Shown here in pieces: positions 1 to 7,593 of a stretch of 25,828 bases of DNA (positions within the stretch are counted from its first letter, which is position 1; each line of letters starts with the position of its first letter). The stretch spans positions 1 to 25,828 of the forward strand of contig JBMOHV010000022.1 of assembly GCA_049317645.1 (NCBI GenBank). The letters are read 5' to 3'. This DNA comes from SYHX01 sp049317645 (GTDB lineage: Bacteria; Bacteroidota; Bacteroidia; UBA7662). The notes under the pieces were generated by a model. It saw nothing but the letters and a program-made list of their open reading frames with translations. It had not been told where the DNA came from and made no database searches. A program made the translations under genes and the position numbers.

Positions 1-63
1 GAGACCCCTGCGGTTGTCGAAGAGACCCCAGCAGTTGTCGAAGAGACCCCTGCGGTTGTCGAT
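1..63 (+). repeat. 21-bp in-frame tandem repeat, three copies
   Basis: Three adjacent 21-bp units (1-21, 22-42, 43-63) encode ETPAVVE, ETPAVVE and ETPAVVD. The units differ only at a few bases. The array begins at the window edge, so more copies may lie upstream. Confidence 0.9.
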
Positions 64-132
64 GAGGCTCCCGCCGCTGAAGACAGCGCACCTGAGGACG
101 AAAGCCCCGAAAAGGAAGAGCCCAAAGCCTAA
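1..132 (+). CDS. rplQ: C-terminal tail of a probable 50S ribosomal protein L17 (5' end outside window)
   Basis: Only the last 43 codons of an open frame are present, ending at TAA 130-132. The peptide is acidic and rich in Ala, Pro, Val and Glu, and contains three copies of the heptad ETPAVVE/D, followed by a Glu/Pro tail ending EEPKA. No conserved domain is visible. I call it L17 by context: in many Bacteroidota rplQ, the last gene of the alpha operon, lies just before carA and eno, and L17 in this phylum often carries a low-complexity Ala/Glu tail. A strong terminator follows immediately, which fits the end of a ribosomal operon. It could instead be another protein with an acidic tail, because the diagnostic L17 core is not in the window. 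Confidence 0.6.
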   Translation, partial: ETPAVVEETPAVVEETPAVVDEAPAAEDSAPEDESPEKEEPKA

Positions 133-138
133 GTTTAG

Positions 139-166
139 AAACCCCGCCTCGGCGGGGTTTTCTTTT
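139..166 (+). terminator. Intrinsic terminator after the L17-like gene
   Basis: A 10-bp GC-rich stem, AAACCCCGCC (139-148) paired with GGCGGGGTTT (151-160), has a very tight loop and is followed by a T-rich run to 166. It begins seven bases after the upstream stop codon, where termination of a ribosomal operon would be expected. Confidence 0.9.
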
Positions 167-174
167 GAAAGGGG

Positions 175-207
175 TTGTGGGCTTTGGGTTGAAGGAGCCT
201 ATTTTTG
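175..207 (+). promoter_or_regulatory. Candidate Bacteroidota promoter for carA-eno
   Basis: TATTTTTG at 200-207 matches the Bacteroidota -7 consensus TAnnTTTG. A TTG at 175-177 lies 22 bases upstream, within the loose spacing of the -33 element. It sits between the terminator and carA, leaving a leader of roughly 25-35 bases. This is a pattern match only. Confidence 0.4.
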
Positions 208-238
208 TCTTTGAAACATCATCCAATTAGATACTTTC

Positions 239-1357
239 ATGACCTTAGCTATGTCAACACCCGGTTCTCTGCACCTTCAGGATGGGAGAGTTTTTGAAGG
301 TTGGATTGTAGGCTTTGATGCCGGCGTCTGTGGAGGGGAGCTATGCTTTAACACCTCCATGACGGGTTACCAAGAGATGTTTACCGACCCATCCTACCGG
401 GGTCAATTGCTGGTCCACAATTTTGTCCACTTGGGCAATTACGGAGCCTATGCTGCAGATCAGGAATCCGATCGAGTTCAGATTAGCGGTGTGGTGGTCC
501 GCAATTTTACCGAGAAGCATTCTCGCCTCATGGCTGATTCGTCCTTGCAGGATTATATGGTCCAAAACCGGCTGATGGGGATACGGGGCGTGGATACCCG
601 GGCTTTGGTTCGTCATATTCGCAACAGCGGCGCCATGAATGCCGTCATTTTGTCGCACAAGGGCCTGGATAGCGACCACCTTCATCAAGCCCAAAAGGCC
701 TTGCAGGACCTACCCAGCATGGACGGTTTGGACCTAAGTGCCTTGGTAACCACCGCTGAATCGTATCGCATGGCATCCGCCATCCCGGGTACCCCCAAGC
801 AGGTGGTGGTTATGGATTACGGGGTCAAGCGCAACATGCTTCACCATCTCACCCAGAGGGGATGCGAGTTGCAGGTGCTTCCGGCCTTGGCTACCATCGA
901 AGACGTCATGGCCTGCGCTCCCCAAGGGGTCTTGTTATCCAATGGCCCCGGTGACCCCGCTGCCATGGATCAACAGGTAGGTGTGGTGCGTGGTTTGCTG
1001 GAACGACGCGTTCCTCTCATGGGCATTTGCCTAGGTCATCAATTGCTGGCCAGGGCCGCAGGTCTCGATACTTTCAAGATGCACAACGGACATCGGGGTT
1101 CCAATCATCCGGTCCTTAACCTCCGAAACAACCGTTCCGAAATCACCTCTCAGAATCACGGGTTTGCGGTCCATTTGGAACAGGCCCAGGCGGCGTCCCA
1201 TTTGGAATTGACCCACATCAACTTGAACGACCAAACCGTTGAAGGACTTGCCTTGCGCGATCGTCCTGCCTTTTCGGTGCAGTACCACCCCGAGTCCAAT
1301 CCAGGGCCTCATGATTCTCATTACTTGTTTGATGATTTTGTGTCCATGATGGACTAG
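239..1357 (+). CDS. carA: Carbamoyl-phosphate synthase small (glutaminase) subunit
   Basis: CarA hydrolyses glutamine and passes ammonia to CarB, which makes carbamoyl phosphate for pyrimidines and arginine. The 372-aa product has the N-terminal CarA domain (FNTSMTGYQE and GNYG motifs) and a C-terminal class I glutamine amidotransferase domain. That domain contains SNGPGDP, the nucleophile elbow GICLGHQ with Cys264, and QYHPE with His350 and Glu352, so the catalytic triad is intact. Length is normal. ATG 239 is used here; ATG 251 (Met5) aligns slightly better with the E. coli N terminus and is a real alternative. carB is not nearby. eno follows after 34 bases, so co-transcription is plausible. 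Confidence 0.97.
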   Translation: MTLAMSTPGSLHLQDGRVFEGWIVGFDAGVCGGELCFNTSMTGYQEMFTDPSYRGQLLVHNFVHLGNYGAYAADQESDRVQISGVVVRNFTEKHSRLMADSSLQDYMVQNRLMGIRGVDTRALVRHIRNSGAMNAVILSHKGLDSDHLHQAQKALQDLPSMDGLDLSALVTTAESYRMASAIPGTPKQVVVMDYGVKRNMLHHLTQRGCELQVLPALATIEDVMACAPQGVLLSNGPGDPAAMDQQVGVVRGLLERRVPLMGICLGHQLLARAAGLDTFKMHNGHRGSNHPVLNLRNNRSEITSQNHGFAVHLEQAQAASHLELTHINLNDQTVEGLALRDRPAFSVQYHPESNPGPHDSHYLFDDFVSMMD

Positions 1358-1391
1358 TCCATCCTTACATTGCCCTTTAAACCCTAAGCCC

Positions 1392-2684
1392 ATGCCTGTT
1401 ATTCAAGACATTTTTGCTAGACAAATTCTCGATTCCCGTGGGAACCCCACCGTGGAAGTGGACGTATTGACCTCTGACGGTTGCACGGGAAGGGCGGCCG
1501 TTCCTTCGGGGGCCTCGACGGGCATTCACGAAGCGGTCGAATTGCGGGACAACGATCCGTCCATGTACATGGGCAAGGGAGTCCTGGGGGCCGTCGCTCA
1601 TGTCAACGATCGTATCGCACCGGAATTGGAAGGGATGTCGGTTTACGAGCAGCAACAGATTGACCGGGTCATGATTGATTTGGACGGGACAGGTAACAAA
1701 TCGAATCTGGGCGCGAATGCCATTCTTGGGGTATCCCTGGCCTGCGCAAGGGCTGCGGCCGCTTCGCTGGGCATGCCTTTGTATCGTTATGTTGGTGGAC
1801 TGCAGGCAAATGTCCTGCCCATGCCCATGATGAATATTTTGAATGGCGGTGCCCATGCCGATAACGGAATTGATTTTCAGGAGTTTATGGTAATGCCGCT
1901 GGGCGCATCCACCTTTTCGGAGGCCTTGCGCATGGGCACCGAGGTCTTTCATCATCTCAAAAAGGTCTTGCGCGATCAAGGTTTGTCAACCAATGTTGGG
2001 GATGAAGGAGGATTTGCTCCCAACCTTCGCAGCAATACCGAGGCTTTGGAAATGGTTTTACGGGCGATTGAATCGGCGGGTTATCGACCGGGGGAACAGG
2101 TGGCGATTGCCATGGATGCAGCCTGTACCGAAATGTACGATGCGGCTAGCGGAAACTATCGTTTTCATAAATCAGGTGGTGAACCCATGGACTCGGGTCA
2201 ATTGGTTGAATTCTGGACCGAATGGTGTGCCAAATACCCCATTTGTTCCATCGAAGATGGTTTGGCCGAGGATGATTGGGAAGGGTGGGCACGTTTAACA
2301 TCGGCCTTGGGGAATCGTATTCAGCTGGTTGGTGATGATTTATTTGTTACGAACACCAAACGCCTACGTCGTGGTATTGAATCCAAGGTGGCCAATTCCA
2401 TTTTGGTGAAGGTCAATCAAATCGGAACCCTTACCGAAACCATCGAAGCGGTTCAAACGGCTTCATCGTCATCTTATACCTGTGTTATGAGTCACCGTTC
2501 CGGCGAAACCGAGGACAGCACCATCGCCGATTTGGCGGTAGCTCTGCGTACCGGGCAAATCAAAACAGGTTCAGCATCCCGCTCCGATCGGATGGCCAAA
2601 TACAACCAGTTACTTCGGATCGAAGAGGAATTGGGCGATTCGGCCCTATTTGGAGGTTTGGGTTTTCGTTACCATCCGGTCTAA
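1392..2684 (+). CDS. eno: Enolase (phosphopyruvate hydratase)
   Basis: This is the cytosolic glycolytic enzyme interconverting 2-phosphoglycerate and phosphoenolpyruvate. The 430-aa length is typical of bacteria. It starts with the usual N terminus (DSRGNPTVEVDV). Catalytic and Mg2+ residues are present in order: Glu205 in GDEGGFAP, Glu288 in SIEDGL, Asp315 in GDDLFVTN, and Lys340 in ILVKVNQIGT. The SHRSGETED motif is also intact. It lies 34 bases after carA and 9 bases before the DivIC-like gene, so the three are probably one transcript. The carA-eno order is common in flavobacterial genomes. Confidence 0.98.
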   Translation: MPVIQDIFARQILDSRGNPTVEVDVLTSDGCTGRAAVPSGASTGIHEAVELRDNDPSMYMGKGVLGAVAHVNDRIAPELEGMSVYEQQQIDRVMIDLDGTGNKSNLGANAILGVSLACARAAAASLGMPLYRYVGGLQANVLPMPMMNILNGGAHADNGIDFQEFMVMPLGASTFSEALRMGTEVFHHLKKVLRDQGLSTNVGDEGGFAPNLRSNTEALEMVLRAIESAGYRPGEQVAIAMDAACTEMYDAASGNYRFHKSGGEPMDSGQLVEFWTEWCAKYPICSIEDGLAEDDWEGWARLTSALGNRIQLVGDDLFVTNTKRLRRGIESKVANSILVKVNQIGTLTETIEAVQTASSSSYTCVMSHRSGETEDSTIADLAVALRTGQIKTGSASRSDRMAKYNQLLRIEEELGDSALFGGLGFRYHPV

Positions 2685-2693
2685 ATACAAGGC

Positions 2694-2996
2694 ATGCCCG
2701 GTTCTATCATGCGTCTTCTTCGGAACCGTTACGTTCTCGTGGGCCTTGCCTTTGTATTGTGGCTCTTGTTTTTGGATGAATACAATTGGTTAGGTCAGGC
2801 CAAGGTTCGCCGTGAGTGGAGACTACTGCAGAAGCAGAAGTCCTTTTATGATTCCTCCATCCAAGTCATGACCCGAGAGAAAGCTGCTTTGGAGTCGGAT
2901 ACTCTTTTGTTGGAACGATTGGCCCGCGAAAAGTACCGAATGGTCAAGCCCGGGGAATCGGTGTTTTGGTTGTTGGACTCGGGGCAGGCTCTCTAA
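2694..2996 (+). CDS. DivIC/FtsB-like septum formation initiator
   Basis: This is a small bitopic membrane protein of 100 aa. A short N-terminal cytoplasmic stretch is followed by one membrane segment (about residues 13-27), a probable coiled coil (about 34-75) and the signature LAREKYRMVKPGE at 76-88, which is typical of the DivIC/FtsB family. Family members join the divisome subcomplex with FtsL and FtsQ. The annotated ATG gives MPGSIMRLL; the second Met at 2709 is an equally good start. It follows eno by nine bases. Its stop codon is one base from the stop of the convergent lipoprotein gene, with no terminator between them. Confidence 0.85.
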   Translation: MPGSIMRLLRNRYVLVGLAFVLWLLFLDEYNWLGQAKVRREWRLLQKQKSFYDSSIQVMTREKAALESDTLLLERLAREKYRMVKPGESVFWLLDSGQAL

Positions 2997-2997
2997 G

Positions 2998-3708
2998 TTA
3001 TTCCAGGTTTTGTTTGAGTAGAAGGGCGGTGCTCATCGCTGCCACGCAGCGTTCTACCCGGGGGGCAAGGTTTCTCGCGAGGCAAACTTCGCCACGGTTG
3101 ATCAGCGATATTTGTCCAAGGACCCGACCGTCTTGTTCAAAACGCAATCCAGCATGGGTGGCCCCAAGCCAGCGATGGTTCCCTTCAAGGGTGCGTAGGC
3201 TGTGAATTTCGATGAGAGGTTGGCCGGGAATGTCCAAATGACCGCAAAGGCTCTGTCGGCGTGTCGTGGTTTCGGGTCTAAAAAGCACAAATTCGGCGAG
3301 GGGCTCTCCGGCACTACGAATTTCACCGGTCATTAGATGGCTGTACGACAAAGGCAAAGCGATTCTTCCCTGCCATAGCGGAACGTCGCTTTGTTTGAAA
3401 CGGGCATGGGTTGTGATCGTGTCGTGTGCACCATCGCCGGCACTCTGGATGATGCGCATGCGCTGATTGGCTCCACTAAAACGAATGCGAACATTGGCTT
3501 GGTAGGAATTGACGGGGCCTCGGCGTACTTTGAGGGTGGCGTAGGGGCCGTAGGATACTTTGATTTTGAATCGGAATTGTTGACGGCCTTGCACCGGATA
3601 ACAATCCGATTGACCTTGGAGACCGGGATCCAGTGCCAGTCGGATTGGCGTGCATGAAGACGTCAGGAATACCAAGGTGGCGAACAGTAGATAGTAGAAT
3701 GATTTCAT
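2998..3708 (-). CDS. Predicted lipoprotein of unknown function
   Basis: I do not recognise the family of this 236-aa protein. The N terminus is a clear lipoprotein signal: Lys2, a hydrophobic core, and the lipobox LTSSC with Cys19 as the expected lipidated residue. The mature part is rich in beta-prone segments and basic residues, with no enzyme motif I can identify. It starts 13 bases after the stop of the VWA gene and is the last gene of that unit, which suggests it acts with the VWA membrane protein at the periplasmic face or outer membrane. That link is inferred from position only. Confidence 0.8.
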   Translation of the reverse strand: MKSFYYLLFATLVFLTSSCTPIRLALDPGLQGQSDCYPVQGRQQFRFKIKVSYGPYATLKVRRGPVNSYQANVRIRFSGANQRMRIIQSAGDGAHDTITTHARFKQSDVPLWQGRIALPLSYSHLMTGEIRSAGEPLAEFVLFRPETTTRRQSLCGHLDIPGQPLIEIHSLRTLEGNHRWLGATHAGLRFEQDGRVLGQISLINRGEVCLARNLAPRVERCVAAMSTALLLKQNLE

Positions 3709-3721
3709 GTTATGAATTCAA

Positions 3722-5899
3722 TTAGATTCCTCCAAGGGCTCGTGCCAGGAGCCATTCAGCCCCTAACAACAGCGAAACAAGTACCCAAAACCAAATGGAT
3801 CGTAACCAAGGGGTTGAGACCAAGCTTAGGCTGCTTTCGGATCGGATGGTCGGATGTTTTTTTATTTTTTGGCTTAGTTGATTCAGGGCCACGGCGCGTG
3901 ATTTCGCATCCCATGCATCCATGCGCAGATAGGTCCCGCCGCTCTGCTTAGCCAGGTTCTGGAGCAAGGCGTGGTCACCGGGTTCGCCAGGGTTTTCGAG
4001 TCCAAAGGATTGCACAGCCAAAACCCCGTTCTTTACGAGAGGCAGTCCGTTGGCGGAGGTGGTGGCGGTGTATCGGTAGGTGCCGGCTGCTAACCGACCC
4101 AAATCAAGGCGGTACCCCAAACCGTCCGGGACCATGGCGGCATCCCGGACCAGGCTATCCTTTTGAAAAAGTTGAAGTCGTAGGGTGCTTTGGTTGTCAA
4201 ATTCACCCTGTGCATTGCGCAGGCTGCCCTCAAGCAGGACCGCTTGTGTTTCGTTAAAGAAGGGACGAACAGGTCGAATTTCCAGTCCTTCGGAGGCCTG
4301 CCCACCCAACAGCAGAGAAACGGTGTTTAGAACAAGGCTCTCTAAGGGGGTCGTAGCGGCCGAACCGTTTGTTCCGGACCGATGATCGGAATCCATGGCC
4401 AATCGCCAACGCCACAAGCCCTCGCCCCAGAGGTAGGCCCGGGTAGGGCGGCTTCGGTATTCCACAACCCACAAGGGGCGTTGGGTGACAACACGATCCT
4501 TTTGTTGGTACAAGAGGGTCGTTCCGACCGGGGATTCAACCGGGCCCACCGCAGGGGTGGTCAACGGAGGGAGACGGCGAATTCCCTCAGCGAGTTGCAC
4601 CCCGGGTAGGAAGGCATTCCAACGATCATTGAGAACGGGGAGAACCTGAACCATCGGAACCGAGGCGGTGGGTCGCCCCTCCGGCCACCCTTTCCAATCG
4701 CTGGCCGCACCACCCATCCACCAAAGCGGTTGCCCCTTTTGTTGAATTTTTTGGAGGAGGTCGGCTTCGCCGGGTTCGGGGTTGGCCGAAGGCCATTGAT
4801 GCCAGATATAAAGGTCTGCCGAGGGGTCCGCAACGGCTTTGCGCAGGCCTGCCAGACCGTACTCCAATTGCACGACATGATTCTTGGTTTGTTCCAAAAC
4901 GCTCCGCAGAACGCCCAAGTCCGGGTGCGGGGCTTTGGCTAGCAAAAGGAGGCGCTTTTTGGTCCGAACGGCCTCCACAAAGGCCAGTTTTTCTGGACTT
5001 TCCAGGGCCTTGCCCGGTCCAGAGGCGCCGCTAATGCTTCGGCCTCTGAATCGAATCGCGTACAGGCCTTCTTCGCCAATTGAAATTTTGAAAGAAAGGT
5101 TTTGTTGAAAGGAGCCTGCACCGGGTTGCCAAACGCGGCGCTCAGCAAGGATAGGTGGGGAGGAACCGGTCGAAACCAAGGCCTCGATTTGCAAAGTTTG
5201 ACCGGTCATGTGATGGCCTCGTACAGGGATTTCGATTTCCAAATCGCTGTGAGCTTCAACGCGATCGGGAACGGTCGGAGAGCCAAGGGTCCACGTAGGT
5301 TGTTGGCCTTGGTCTGGCCCACATCCCAACGTCAAGACCGGACTTTGATAGGTTGCAAAGAAGGATCGCGGTTCCATTCCCATGTTAAAAAGCCCATCGC
5401 TGACCAGAACCCAGGCAGCGATGCTTTCCAATCCCGCTTGGTCCGAGGTCCAATGGGCCAGGGGTTCGGTGGAGGTCAGGCTTTGGTCCAAACGGACCGA
5501 ACCTGGTTGGGTTGGGTTCAGTCGGTCGGCCCCTGCTCCAAATCCTACCACATCAACTCGATGGGTTCCTCGAAGTTTTTGGGTGAATTCCAAGGCAAAA
5601 GAACGCAAAGCTTCGGCGCTGACGCCGGGGCGGTTCATGGACTGACTTTGGTCCAAAGCCAAGACGATCAGGGGCGCTTGAACGGTGCGTTCTTCCCGAA
5701 TCCAGGTGGGATCAAAACAGAGCAGAACCAGCAAAAAAACCGCCAATCCGCGCAATATTCCAAGGGACAATCGGGCCTTTCTCGAAGGTTGGTTGGGTAA
5801 ACGGCGCCCATGTTTTGCCCAAGCCCAGGCCAAGCCTGCAGCGGCGGACAAAGGCAGTACCCATAGCGGGGAACCCCATCCCAGTTCGAGATAGCCCAT
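3722..5899 (-). CDS. Membrane-anchored VWA-domain protein
   Basis: A 725-aa protein with two N-terminal membrane segments (about residues 9-28 and 46-63), then a von Willebrand A-like domain. The MIDAS motif is DQSQS (83-87), and a later WVLVSDGLFNMG supplies the third MIDAS region. A long periplasmic beta-rich region follows, containing GEGLWRWRLA. Near the C terminus there is one more membrane segment (about 699-720). This architecture matches large VWA membrane proteins common in Bacteroidota and Planctomycetes, whose function is mostly unknown. It starts 11 bases after fabG and ends 13 bases before the lipoprotein gene. Metal-dependent ligand binding is a family expectation, not something shown here. 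Confidence 0.85.
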   Translation of the reverse strand: MGYLELGWGSPLWVLPLSAAAGLAWAWAKHGRRLPNQPSRKARLSLGILRGLAVFLLVLLCFDPTWIREERTVQAPLIVLALDQSQSMNRPGVSAEALRSFALEFTQKLRGTHRVDVVGFGAGADRLNPTQPGSVRLDQSLTSTEPLAHWTSDQAGLESIAAWVLVSDGLFNMGMEPRSFFATYQSPVLTLGCGPDQGQQPTWTLGSPTVPDRVEAHSDLEIEIPVRGHHMTGQTLQIEALVSTGSSPPILAERRVWQPGAGSFQQNLSFKISIGEEGLYAIRFRGRSISGASGPGKALESPEKLAFVEAVRTKKRLLLLAKAPHPDLGVLRSVLEQTKNHVVQLEYGLAGLRKAVADPSADLYIWHQWPSANPEPGEADLLQKIQQKGQPLWWMGGAASDWKGWPEGRPTASVPMVQVLPVLNDRWNAFLPGVQLAEGIRRLPPLTTPAVGPVESPVGTTLLYQQKDRVVTQRPLWVVEYRSRPTRAYLWGEGLWRWRLAMDSDHRSGTNGSAATTPLESLVLNTVSLLLGGQASEGLEIRPVRPFFNETQAVLLEGSLRNAQGEFDNQSTLRLQLFQKDSLVRDAAMVPDGLGYRLDLGRLAAGTYRYTATTSANGLPLVKNGVLAVQSFGLENPGEPGDHALLQNLAKQSGGTYLRMDAWDAKSRAVALNQLSQKIKKHPTIRSESSLSLVSTPWLRSIWFWVLVSLLLGAEWLLARALGGI

Positions 5900-5910
5900 G
5901 GTCTAAAGGC

Positions 5911-6669
5911 TTAGGCGTGATCCAGTCCCCCGCTGACATTCCAACATTGCCCGGTGACATAGGAGGCCCGATCCGATGCCAAGAAAGCAATGACTTCAGC
6001 CACTTCATCAACGGTTCCGGGTCGGCCCAGGGGGATTTTGGCATTCCAAGCCTCCGAAACGGCTGGAGATAATTGACCGGTCATTTCGGTTTCGATGTAA
6101 CCGGGTGCGACGGCATTGCATCGAATGTTACGAGATCCCAATTCGCGGGCCAAGGACTGGGTGAAGGCAATGACGCCTGCCTTGGAGGCGGAGTAATTGC
6201 TCTGACCTGCGTTCCCACTGCGTCCGACCACCGACGATAGATTGATGATGCTGCCTTTGCGGTTTTTCATGAGGTGGCGAACCGCATGTTTGCACACATT
6301 GAAGACGGATTTGAGGTTGTTATCCATCACTTGATCCCATTGTTCTTCGGTCATTCGAATCAACAATTGATCCCGTGTAATGCCCGCATTGTTCACGATG
6401 ATTTCAAGCCCTCCAAAATCTGCGAGGATTTGTTCAATCAATTTTTCGGCTTGGGCATAATCAGCGGCATCCGAGGCGTAAGCCCGGGCCCGTACCCCCA
6501 TGGCCTGCAATTCCTTTTCGAGTTCCAGGGCCGATTGTTGGGAGGACTTGTAGGTAAAAGCGATGTCGGCGCCCTGTGAGGCCAACTTGCGGGCGATGCC
6601 CATGCCAATCCCCCGACTTCCGCCGGTGACCAGGGCTATTTTGCCTTGAAGAAGTGTATTTATGTTCAT
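5911..6669 (-). CDS. fabG: 3-oxoacyl-ACP reductase (short-chain dehydrogenase)
   Basis: This enzyme reduces 3-oxoacyl-ACP with NADPH in fatty-acid elongation. The 252-aa protein shows the cofactor loop TGGSRGIG (15-22), NNAG (93-96), the structural Asn118, and the catalytic Ser146, Tyr159 and Lys163 in the SSVVGRSGNAGQSNYSASKAG-type region. It also has the PGYIETEMT segment usual for FabG. The ATG at 6669 directly precedes the Rossmann fold. It is 32 bases downstream of the SAM-hydroxide adenosyltransferase gene and 11 bases upstream of the VWA gene, so it is likely co-transcribed with both. It could be a FabG paralogue rather than the housekeeping copy, since no other fab genes are nearby. 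Confidence 0.9.
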   Translation of the reverse strand: MNINTLLQGKIALVTGGSRGIGMGIARKLASQGADIAFTYKSSQQSALELEKELQAMGVRARAYASDAADYAQAEKLIEQILADFGGLEIIVNNAGITRDQLLIRMTEEQWDQVMDNNLKSVFNVCKHAVRHLMKNRKGSIINLSSVVGRSGNAGQSNYSASKAGVIAFTQSLARELGSRNIRCNAVAPGYIETEMTGQLSPAVSEAWNAKIPLGRPGTVDEVAEVIAFLASDRASYVTGQCWNVSGGLDHA

Positions 6670-6701
6670 GGGCCCAAAGATAAACCAGCCAAGGGCTCCT
6701 G

Positions 6702-7529
6702 TCAGGAGCGTTCAATCATCACTTGGTCCTGAACCCTTAGGCCTAGCAAGGACTCGGCATGGTTGGTATTCAGCGCAATTTCGAGGTAACCGATAGCGTT
6801 GTAAAGCAGCGTCAGGTGCTGTCCTTCCACGGCATGGTAATGGCCTTGAATCCGGTCGCTGCGGTTTTCGTGGCGTTGACCGGAACGCAGCAGAACTTCG
6901 AAAGGTCGATCCGACACAAAGGCTTCAACGGACGCTTGGTCCAAGTTGGTATGCAGGTTCCCGTAACTATCCGCGTAGAGGACCCGACCGTGCAAGACTC
7001 CGTCACGTTCATAGACTTTATCGAGCCACATCCCGGTGGTATCCGAAACGGGTTCCTGCCAAGGCTCCGGGGCTTTGGTTCGGGATGGGTCTTGGCCCAA
7101 GGCATGGATGAGCATGCCCAAGGGCCCGTCCAGCCAATCCAACAAAGCAAAGCCCGCATTTGGGCGGGATACCGTTAAAGGGTAACGCTGCACCAGGGGG
7201 GACTCGTCGCGGTCCACCAAGAGGGGCAAGAGGCCTTGATCCGGCAAGGCAAACCAATGGCCCTGGTAACGGACGACGATATACGACGGCCAAGGGTTTT
7301 CTTGAGTCTTGCTGCGATAGCCAACATCCAACAAATGCACGGTGCCTGGTGGAAAAAAAGGGAAGGCGGTTTTGAGGACATAAACAGCCTCAACCAAGTC
7401 ATACTTGCTAATATTGTGTGAAATATCTTCGGTTCGCCAATGCGGAAACCTGCTCAACAATCGCCCTCTCAGCATCGCGACATAAGGATCGCGCAGTCCG
7501 TAATCAGTGGTAAGGGTGAGAAGTGGCAT
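6702..7529 (-). CDS. SAM-hydroxide adenosyltransferase (DUF62 family)
   Basis: This belongs to the SAM hydrolase (DUF62/COG1912) family, whose members split S-adenosylmethionine to adenosine and methionine. They are related to fluorinases and chlorinases. The 275-aa protein begins MPLLTLTTDYG, with the conserved Asp9, then DPYVAMLRG. It continues with DISHNISKYD, FFPPGTVHLLDVG and a C-terminal domain with YADSYGNLHTN. A longer frame begins at TTG 7562, but ATG 7529 gives the family N terminus. The gene is divergent from phoH, a neighbourhood shared by many Bacteroidota. Its cellular role is not settled; fluorinase activity is unlikely given the ordinary housekeeping setting. Confidence 0.88.
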   Translation of the reverse strand: MPLLTLTTDYGLRDPYVAMLRGRLLSRFPHWRTEDISHNISKYDLVEAVYVLKTAFPFFPPGTVHLLDVGYRSKTQENPWPSYIVVRYQGHWFALPDQGLLPLLVDRDESPLVQRYPLTVSRPNAGFALLDWLDGPLGMLIHALGQDPSRTKAPEPWQEPVSDTTGMWLDKVYERDGVLHGRVLYADSYGNLHTNLDQASVEAFVSDRPFEVLLRSGQRHENRSDRIQGHYHAVEGQHLTLLYNAIGYLEIALNTNHAESLLGLRVQDQVMIERS

Positions 7530-7559
7530 GGGGAGCGCTAAGCAAGCGGAGACCGACCT

Positions 7560-7567
7560 CAAATTTA
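7560..7567 (-). promoter_or_regulatory. Candidate -7 element for the DUF62-fabG-VWA unit
   Basis: Read on the minus strand this is TAAATTTG, a full match to the Bacteroidota TAnnTTTG element. It lies about 30 bases upstream of the chosen ATG at 7529 and inside the 64-base divergent gap with phoH. No convincing -33 TTG is seen at the usual distance. Confidence 0.4.
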
Positions 7568-7593
7568 TTCCATAGCCACCAAAGCCACGCCTT

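Noticed and set aside
14..214. 66-aa open frame at the window start
   Set aside because: It reads across the L17-like tail in another frame and through the terminator hairpin, with a composition typical of a shadow frame.
5102..5800. 232-aa plus-strand open frame
   Set aside because: It lies wholly antisense to the VWA gene, has no recognisable domain and follows from codon bias of the real gene.
6702..7529. Fluorinase or chlorinase for halometabolite synthesis
   Set aside because: The family is shared, but the housekeeping neighbours and usual SAM-hydrolase N terminus favour SAM-hydroxide adenosyltransferase; no halogen-pathway genes are present.
5911..7529. fabG and the SAM hydrolase as part of a biosynthetic gene cluster
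   Set aside because: No synthase, carrier protein or tailoring enzymes are nearby, and both are common housekeeping families.
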